Source: an uncultured Flavihumibacter sp.
Lineage (GTDB): Bacteria > Bacteroidota > Bacteroidia > Chitinophagales > Chitinophagaceae
NCBI GenBank assembly: GCA_946481605.1
Contig: CAMLPA010000121.1
Location: 1-8,685, forward strand
DNA length: 8,685 nt
Direction of reading: 5' to 3'
Shown here: positions 5,046 to 8,685 of the stretch, piece by piece
Layout: each line of letters begins with the position of its first letter
Position numbering within the stretch: the stretch's first letter is position 1
Notes under the pieces: model-generated
Databases searched by the model: none
What the model was told of the DNA's origin: nothing
The model's input: only the letters and a program-made list of their open reading frames with translations
Program-made: the position numbers and the translations under genes

Positions 5046-6902
5046 ATGGAAAAGTTCATCGTTTCGGCCCGGAAGTACAGACCACAGAATTTCAGCACTG
5101 TTGTGGGGCAACAGCATATTACCACTACCTTAAAGAACGCGATCCGCAACAAACAACTGGCGCATGCCTTTCTGTTCTGTGGCCCGCGGGGGGTGGGGAA
5201 AACCACTTGTGCACGTATCCTGGCCAAGACCATCAACTGTGAACATCCCGGAGAAGATGGGGAAGCCTGCAATACCTGTCACTCCTGCGTGTCCTTCAAC
5301 GATGGGGCTTCGCTGAATATCCATGAACTGGATGCCGCATCCAACAACTCGGTGGACGATATCCGTACACTGGTGGAACAGGTACGCTTCGCGCCGCAGG
5401 CCGGAGAATACAAGGTGTACATCATCGATGAGGTGCACATGCTCAGTTCGTCGGCCTTCAACGCCTTCCTGAAAACCCTGGAAGAACCCCCTCCGTATGC
5501 CATTTTCATCCTGGCCACCACGGAAAAGCATAAGATACTGCCCACGATCCTTTCCCGTTGCCAGATATTCGATTTCAAAAGGATCACCACCCAGGATACC
5601 GCCGACCACCTCAACGAGATATGTGAGAAGGAAACAGTGAAAGCGGAAATGGCCGCCCTGCAACTGATCGCCCAGAAAAGCGAAGGCTGTATGCGCGATG
5701 CCCTGAGCATCATGGACAAGATCGTGAGTTTCACCAACGGGGAACTCAGTTATACGAATACCCTGGAGCACCTCAATATCCTGGATGCGGATTATTATTT
5801 CCGGCTCATGGACGCCATGTTGAAACAGGACGTATCCTCCGCACTCCTGATGTTCGACGAGATCAACCGGAAAGGTTTTGAAGGCGATACCGTGTTGAAC
5901 GGGCTGGCCGAATTCATCCGGAACCTGCTGGTGTGCAAAGACCCGAAAGTGGCGTCCCTGCTGGATGTGGTGGAAAGTTTCAAAGACCGTTATGTAACCA
6001 TGGCGGGGGCAGTTAGCGCATCCCTGCTGGTGAGCGCGCTCAACCTGCTCTCCGATGCGGAAATACAATACCGTGGCGCCAGGAACAAACGCCTGCACAT
6101 AGAACTTACCCTCATCAAACTCTGTTACCTCCAGCAGGCGATAGAAATTTCCGATGGCGGTTCCGGCCTGGATAAAAAAAAAATAACTGACCGGCCGCTG
6201 GCTTTCAGGACTGTTTCGCTGGCACCCGCTCCGGAGAAAAAACCGGCTTCTGGCGCAAAGCTGATTGTGGAAACGAGTTCAGTTGCACCCAAACCTGTTA
6301 CAGGAACAGCAATTCCACCAGTCACCGCACCACCAGCACCGGCACAACCAACGGCTTTCCAAACGGCCTCAAAACCGGCACAGGCAGCAACAACAACTGT
6401 TTCCGCCCAACCTACCGCAGCGCCGCCCCCTCCCCCCAATGGCGGAGGACTGAAACTAGGTTCACTGAGTAAACTCCGGCAGGAAATCGCGGCACGAAAC
6501 AGTGGTCCTTCCGAGAAAAAAGAGCGCATCGCCCTCACGCAAGAACTGCTGAAAGAGCACTGGCAGGGCTTTGCCGATAAATTGAGGGAAGCGAAAAACC
6601 CGGCCGTACAAAGTTTCGAATTATCCGAACTGCGTATACTGGACGACGAAAACTTCGAAGTAGTAACCGGCGACAATATTATGGCCCGCTTTATCGACGC
6701 TGAAAAGCGGGAACTCGCGGAATACCTGCAGGAAAAGTTCTGCAACAACAGACTGCTGTTCACCGTGGTGATCGAACAAAGAGCTGATCTCGGTCTCAAA
6801 TTCGAACGGCCACTCACGCCACGCGAAGTATTTATGCAGATGGCCGAACAATACCCGCTGATCAACGACCTGCGGATAAAACTCCGGCTGGAAGTGGATT
6901 GA
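5046..6902 (+). CDS. dnaX: DNA polymerase III subunit gamma/tau
   Basis: ATPase subunit of the replicative clamp loader: it loads the sliding clamp and, in the tau form, links the loader to polymerase and helicase. The 618 residues start with the typical MEKFIVSARKYRPQNF. Visible motifs are Walker A GPRGVGKT (46-53), a four-cysteine zinc module (C65, C75, C78, C81), Walker B with IIDEVHML (126-133), sensor 1 around ATTEKHK (157-163), the SRC arginine-finger motif (170-172) and the sensor 2 region CMRDALS (215-221). The collar domain runs to about residue 368. A Pro/Ala/Thr-rich linker (about 385-465) leads to the tau-specific C-terminal region (about 466-618). Codons 377-379 lie in a run of ten A residues, a likely slippage site (separate entry). 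ATG 5046 is supported by the conserved N-terminus and a promoter ending 7 nt upstream. Confidence 0.97.
   Translation: MEKFIVSARKYRPQNFSTVVGQQHITTTLKNAIRNKQLAHAFLFCGPRGVGKTTCARILAKTINCEHPGEDGEACNTCHSCVSFNDGASLNIHELDAASNNSVDDIRTLVEQVRFAPQAGEYKVYIIDEVHMLSSSAFNAFLKTLEEPPPYAIFILATTEKHKILPTILSRCQIFDFKRITTQDTADHLNEICEKETVKAEMAALQLIAQKSEGCMRDALSIMDKIVSFTNGELSYTNTLEHLNILDADYYFRLMDAMLKQDVSSALLMFDEINRKGFEGDTVLNGLAEFIRNLLVCKDPKVASLLDVVESFKDRYVTMAGAVSASLLVSALNLLSDAEIQYRGARNKRLHIELTLIKLCYLQQAIEISDGGSGLDKKKITDRPLAFRTVSLAPAPEKKPASGAKLIVETSSVAPKPVTGTAIPPVTAPPAPAQPTAFQTASKPAQAATTTVSAQPTAAPPPPPNGGGLKLGSLSKLRQEIAARNSGPSEKKERIALTQELLKEHWQGFADKLREAKNPAVQSFELSELRILDDENFEVVTGDNIMARFIDAEKRELAEYLQEKFCNNRLLFTVVIEQRADLGLKFERPLTPREVFMQMAEQYPLINDLRIKLRLEVD
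6174..6183 (+). promoter_or_regulatory. A10 slippage site in dnaX, predicted to yield a gamma-like short product
   Basis: Ten consecutive A residues encode K377-K378-K379 and the first base of I380. Losing one A gives TAA directly after K379 (bases 6184-6186), a 379-residue product. Gaining one A, or a -1 ribosomal shift, gives Asn-Asn then TGA (6188-6190), a 381-residue product. Either keeps the ATPase and collar domains and removes the linker and tau domain. Thermus thermophilus dnaX is known to make gamma by transcriptional slippage on an A9 run, and E. coli dnaX uses ribosomal frameshifting. No Shine-Dalgarno-like stimulator is visible upstream, which favours transcriptional slippage here. 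The function is inferred, not shown. Confidence 0.6.
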
Positions 6903-6971
6903 TTTCCGGTGAAAACACCGCTTACAGAAATGTAAAAACACCGTTTAACAATCAGGTAAAAACCATTTTCA

Positions 6972-7001
6972 TTTTCTTAACAAAAGCTTTCCCTACATTC
7001 G
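6972..7001 (+). promoter_or_regulatory. Possible promoter upstream of the structured element
   Basis: TACATTCG (6994-7001) matches TAnnTTTG at all but one defined base. The upstream element is imperfect: TTTTC at 6972-6976, 17 nt away. A transcript starting near 7006-7008 would carry both downstream hairpins, and would reach the E2 start with a leader of about 205 nt if not terminated. Confidence 0.35.
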
Positions 7002-7023
7002 TTCCGGAATTGCTTTCCGACCA

Positions 7024-7084
7024 TCAGCCTTTACTGGTGCTAAGATCCTATCAGTGTATGATCTGTGCTTCCGGTAAAGGCTGA
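7024..7084 (+). other. Long imperfect hairpin, candidate structured RNA element
   Basis: The arms TCAGCCTTTACTGG (7024-7037) and CCGGTAAAGGCTGA (7071-7084) pair over 14 positions with one G.U wobble. Inside the 33-nt interior a second helix forms between AGATC (7043-7047) and GATCT (7060-7064), possibly extended by GC/GC (7039-7040 with 7067-7068). No T-run follows directly. It could be part of a small RNA, an mRNA leader element, or a palindromic intergenic repeat; I recognise no known RNA family. Confidence 0.45.
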
Positions 7085-7123
7085 GCCAATTATGGGAACC
7101 GCTGCACCATAATTCGCCTTTTT
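7085..7123 (+). terminator. Terminator-like hairpin with T5 tract
   Basis: AATTATGG (7088-7095) pairs perfectly with CCATAATT (7107-7114). GC/GC pairs outside a C.C mismatch extend the stem (7085-7086 with 7116-7117). The loop is 11 nt, and the stem is followed by C and then TTTTT (7119-7123). The stem is AT-rich, so termination may be partial. It could end dnaX transcripts about 180 nt past the stop, end a small RNA begun at the 6972-7001 site, or act as an attenuator before the E2 gene. Confidence 0.45.
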
Positions 7124-7211
7124 CCTGTAATTTCGGCCTTCCATTAAGCAAATGGGCACCGGGAACCCGGGAAACACACGCAATCGAACAACTAAAAACG
7201 ATTATCTTTTT

Positions 7212-8685
7212 ATGGCTGAAGTGATACTCATGCCCCGCCTGAGCGATACCATGACCGAAGGTGTGATAGCCGCCTGGCACAAAAAAGTGGGTGATACCGT
7301 TAAGAAAGGAGATTTACTGGCTGAAGTTGAAACCGATAAGGCCACCATGGAACTGGAAAGCTACCAGGACGGTACGCTCCTGTACGTGGGTGCCCAGAAT
7401 GGAGAAAAAGTGGACGTGAACGCATTGCTGGCCATCCTCGGAAAACCAGGAGAAAATGTGGATGATCTCGTGAAGCAAAACGGTGGACAAGCCGCTCCTG
7501 CAGCCGAAAATAAAACCGAAGCACCAAAAGAAGAAGCGCCAAAAGCTGACGCGCCCAAAGAAGCACCTAAGGCTGAAAAACCTGCTGCTTCCGGTATGGA
7601 CCTGTCCACTGTGGAAGAAGCCATCCTGATGCCCCGCCTCAGCGATACCATGACCGAAGGCGTAATCGCAGCATGGCATAAAAAAGTAGGCGACTCCGTT
7701 AAAAAAGGTGAATTACTCGCTGAAGTGGAAACCGATAAAGCCACCATGGAACTGGAGAGCTACAAAGATGGCACCCTCCTGTACATCGGCGCTGAAAAAG
7801 GCGACAAAGTTCCCGTTAACGCCCTGCTCTGCATCATCGGAAGCGATAAAACAAATGTTGACGCCATTGTAGCCGCCGCAAAAGGTGGTGGCATTGAAGC
7901 AAAAGGAGAAGGTGACGTAAAAGGCGCCGCAGGCACACCCGCTTCTTCCGTGGAAAGTAAAAAAGAAGAAGCCAATAAGGAAAGTGATACCACTTCTGAA
8001 AATGTTTCCAGTGATGGAAGGATTAAAGCATCCCCCCTCGCCAAAAAGATCGCCGCTGAAAAAGGCATCGATATCACCAAAGTAACAGGAACAGGAGACA
8101 ACGGCCGCATTGTTAAATCCGACGTTGACAACTATGTTCCCGCCGCTGAAAAAAGCGCTTCCGCTCCGGCTGCAAAAACAACCGCCGCTCCCGCAGTATA
8201 TGGCCAGGAAAGCTTCGATGAGAAGCCTGTTTCGCAAATGCGCAAAGTAATTGCCAAGCGCCTCAGCGAAAGCCTGTTCACCGCACCGCATTTCTACGTA
8301 ACAATGTCTATTGATATGGACAAAGCCGTGGAAAGTCGGGCCAAAATGAACGAAACCGCTCCCGTAAAAATATCTTTCAACGATATGGTGCTGAAAGCCG
8401 TTGCGCTTTCACTGAAGCAACACCCTGCTGTGAACAGCAGTTGGCTGGGTGACAAGATCCGCACCAACCACCACGTAAACATCGGCGTTGCTGTTGCAGT
8501 GGACGAAGGCCTGCTGGTGCCCGTGGTTCGTTTCGCCGATACCAAATCCCTCAGCCAGATCGGTGCTGAAGTGAAGGATTACGCCAAACGCGCCAAAGAC
8601 AAGAAGTTGCAACCTGCCGATTGGGAAGGTTCCACCTTCACGATCTCTAACCTTGGCATGTTCGGTGTGGACGAATTCACCGCCA
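7212..8685 (+). CDS. Pyruvate dehydrogenase complex E2, dihydrolipoamide acetyltransferase (3' end outside window)
   Basis: E2 core subunit of the pyruvate dehydrogenase complex: it carries acetyl groups on lipoyl-lysine and transfers them to CoA. The 491 visible residues run off the right edge. Two lipoyl domains lie at about 3-80 and 136-212, with ETDKATMELES in each placing the lipoyl-lysines at K43 and K176. An Ala/Pro/Lys/Glu-rich linker (about 90-130) joins them, and a second polar linker (about 223-268) leads to the peripheral subunit-binding domain (about 270-308, with SPLAKKIAAEKGI and GTGDNGRIVKSDV). The catalytic domain begins near 335 (PVSQMRKVIAKRLSES); its active-site HxxxDG motif would lie beyond the window. 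Two lipoyl domains and the MPRLSDTMTEG signature favour the pyruvate complex over 2-oxoglutarate E2. ATG 7212 follows an A-rich leader and starts directly with the lipoyl fold. No E1 gene lies upstream. Confidence 0.96.
   Translation, partial: MAEVILMPRLSDTMTEGVIAAWHKKVGDTVKKGDLLAEVETDKATMELESYQDGTLLYVGAQNGEKVDVNALLAILGKPGENVDDLVKQNGGQAAPAAENKTEAPKEEAPKADAPKEAPKAEKPAASGMDLSTVEEAILMPRLSDTMTEGVIAAWHKKVGDSVKKGELLAEVETDKATMELESYKDGTLLYIGAEKGDKVPVNALLCIIGSDKTNVDAIVAAAKGGGIEAKGEGDVKGAAGTPASSVESKKEEANKESDTTSENVSSDGRIKASPLAKKIAAEKGIDITKVTGTGDNGRIVKSDVDNYVPAAEKSASAPAAKTTAAPAVYGQESFDEKPVSQMRKVIAKRLSESLFTAPHFYVTMSIDMDKAVESRAKMNETAPVKISFNDMVLKAVALSLKQHPAVNSSWLGDKIRTNHHVNIGVAVAVDEGLLVPVVRFADTKSLSQIGAEVKDYAKRAKDKKLQPADWEGSTFTISNLGMFGVDEFTA
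7224..7394 (+). repeat. First copy of near-identical lipoyl-domain repeat in E2
   Basis: Residues 5-61 of E2 match residues 138-194 at 53 of 57 positions (differences T/S, D/E, Q/K, V/I). The DNA copies differ at 23 of the 53 codons for identical residues, so the match is at protein level. The copies are 399 nt apart, exactly 133 codons. Confidence 0.9.
7623..7793 (+). repeat. Second copy of the lipoyl-domain repeat in E2
   Basis: Partner of the copy at 7224-7394, covering E2 residues 138-194 with the second lipoyl-lysine, K176. After residue 194 the two domains diverge quickly (QNGEKVDVNALLAILG against EKGDKVPVNALLCIIG), and the linkers that follow are unrelated. Confidence 0.9.

Larger units (their letters stand above)
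6903..7211. other. 309-nt non-coding region between dnaX and the E2 gene
   Basis: No credible gene was found. The region contains a short hairpin just after the dnaX stop (CGGTG-AAAA-CACCG, 6907-6920) without a T-run, a copy of AAAACACCG 22 nt further on (6912-6920 and 6934-6942), a possible promoter (6972-7001), a long imperfect hairpin (7024-7084), a terminator-like hairpin with T5 (7085-7123), a second possible -7 element TAATTTCG (7128-7135) without a clear upstream partner, and an A-rich leader before ATG 7212. The 61-codon open frame at 6899-7084 is judged non-coding. Confidence 0.7.

Noticed and set aside
5130..6098. Long (322-codon) open frame antisense to dnaX
   Set aside because: It is fully contained in dnaX, whose protein has all expected motifs. 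The antisense product is rich in His, Gln, Phe and Gly without recognisable domains, typical of a shadow frame.
6300..6440. CA/CC-rich low-complexity stretch in dnaX
   Set aside because: It encodes the Pro/Ala/Thr linker normal for DnaX; it is not a tandem repeat or sign of transfer.
6899..7084. 61-codon plus-strand open frame after dnaX
   Set aside because: It begins at a TTG overlapping the dnaX end, shows no protein-like pattern, and its 3' part is the long hairpin.
7713..8291. Antisense open frames within the E2 gene, including a Gly/Phe/Cys-rich one
   Set aside because: The composition is the complement of Ala/Pro/Lys-rich linker codons in E2; it is a shadow of low-complexity sequence.

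Overview
The window reads as a chromosomal, mostly housekeeping segment of a Bacteroidota genome, most likely a Chitinophagaceae-type organism. Three things support this. The start codons lack Shine-Dalgarno sequences and often follow A-rich stretches. The promoter-like sites resemble the Bacteroidota TTTG / TAnnTTTG pattern, best seen before dnaX. The protein set also fits: a YcbB-type L,D-transpeptidase, a YtxH/holin-like pair, a GNAT-like protein of a type I associate with this phylum, and a two-lipoyl-domain pyruvate dehydrogenase E2. The genus cannot be named from this sequence. I see no insertion sequence, phage, CRISPR array, tRNA or rRNA.

Layout. (1) 1-1575 (+): the 3' part of an L,D-transpeptidase gene, open at the left edge, ending at a perfect 13-bp bidirectional terminator (1597-1626). 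(2) 2619-1613 (-): a convergent three-gene operon of small membrane-associated proteins: YtxH-like, then a holin-like DUF1469/Phage_holin_3_6 protein, then an uncharacterised Gly-rich protein. The last two overlap by 65 nt, and the last stop codon lies inside the shared terminator hairpin. (3) 2620-2709: a short divergent promoter region with an operator-like inverted repeat. (4) 2710-4958 (+): an AI-2E-type permease followed 2 nt later by a GNAT-like protein. (5) 5046-6902 (+): dnaX, with a good Bacteroidota promoter almost abutting the start codon. (6) 6903-7211: a 309-nt non-coding region with a possible promoter, a 61-nt hairpin and a terminator-like hairpin. (7) 7212-8685 (+): the pyruvate dehydrogenase E2 gene, cut by the right edge.

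Functionally, the genes span cell-wall cross-linking, envelope-associated small proteins, membrane transport, replication (clamp loader) and central carbon metabolism. Apart from the two local operons they do not form one pathway. The most striking signal is an unbroken run of ten A residues in dnaX, exactly where the clamp-loader core ends, with stop codons immediately downstream in both alternative frames. This is the signature expected of slippage that makes a short gamma form alongside full-length tau. The second is the structured, apparently non-coding stretch between dnaX and the E2 gene, which could be a small RNA or a leader/attenuator.
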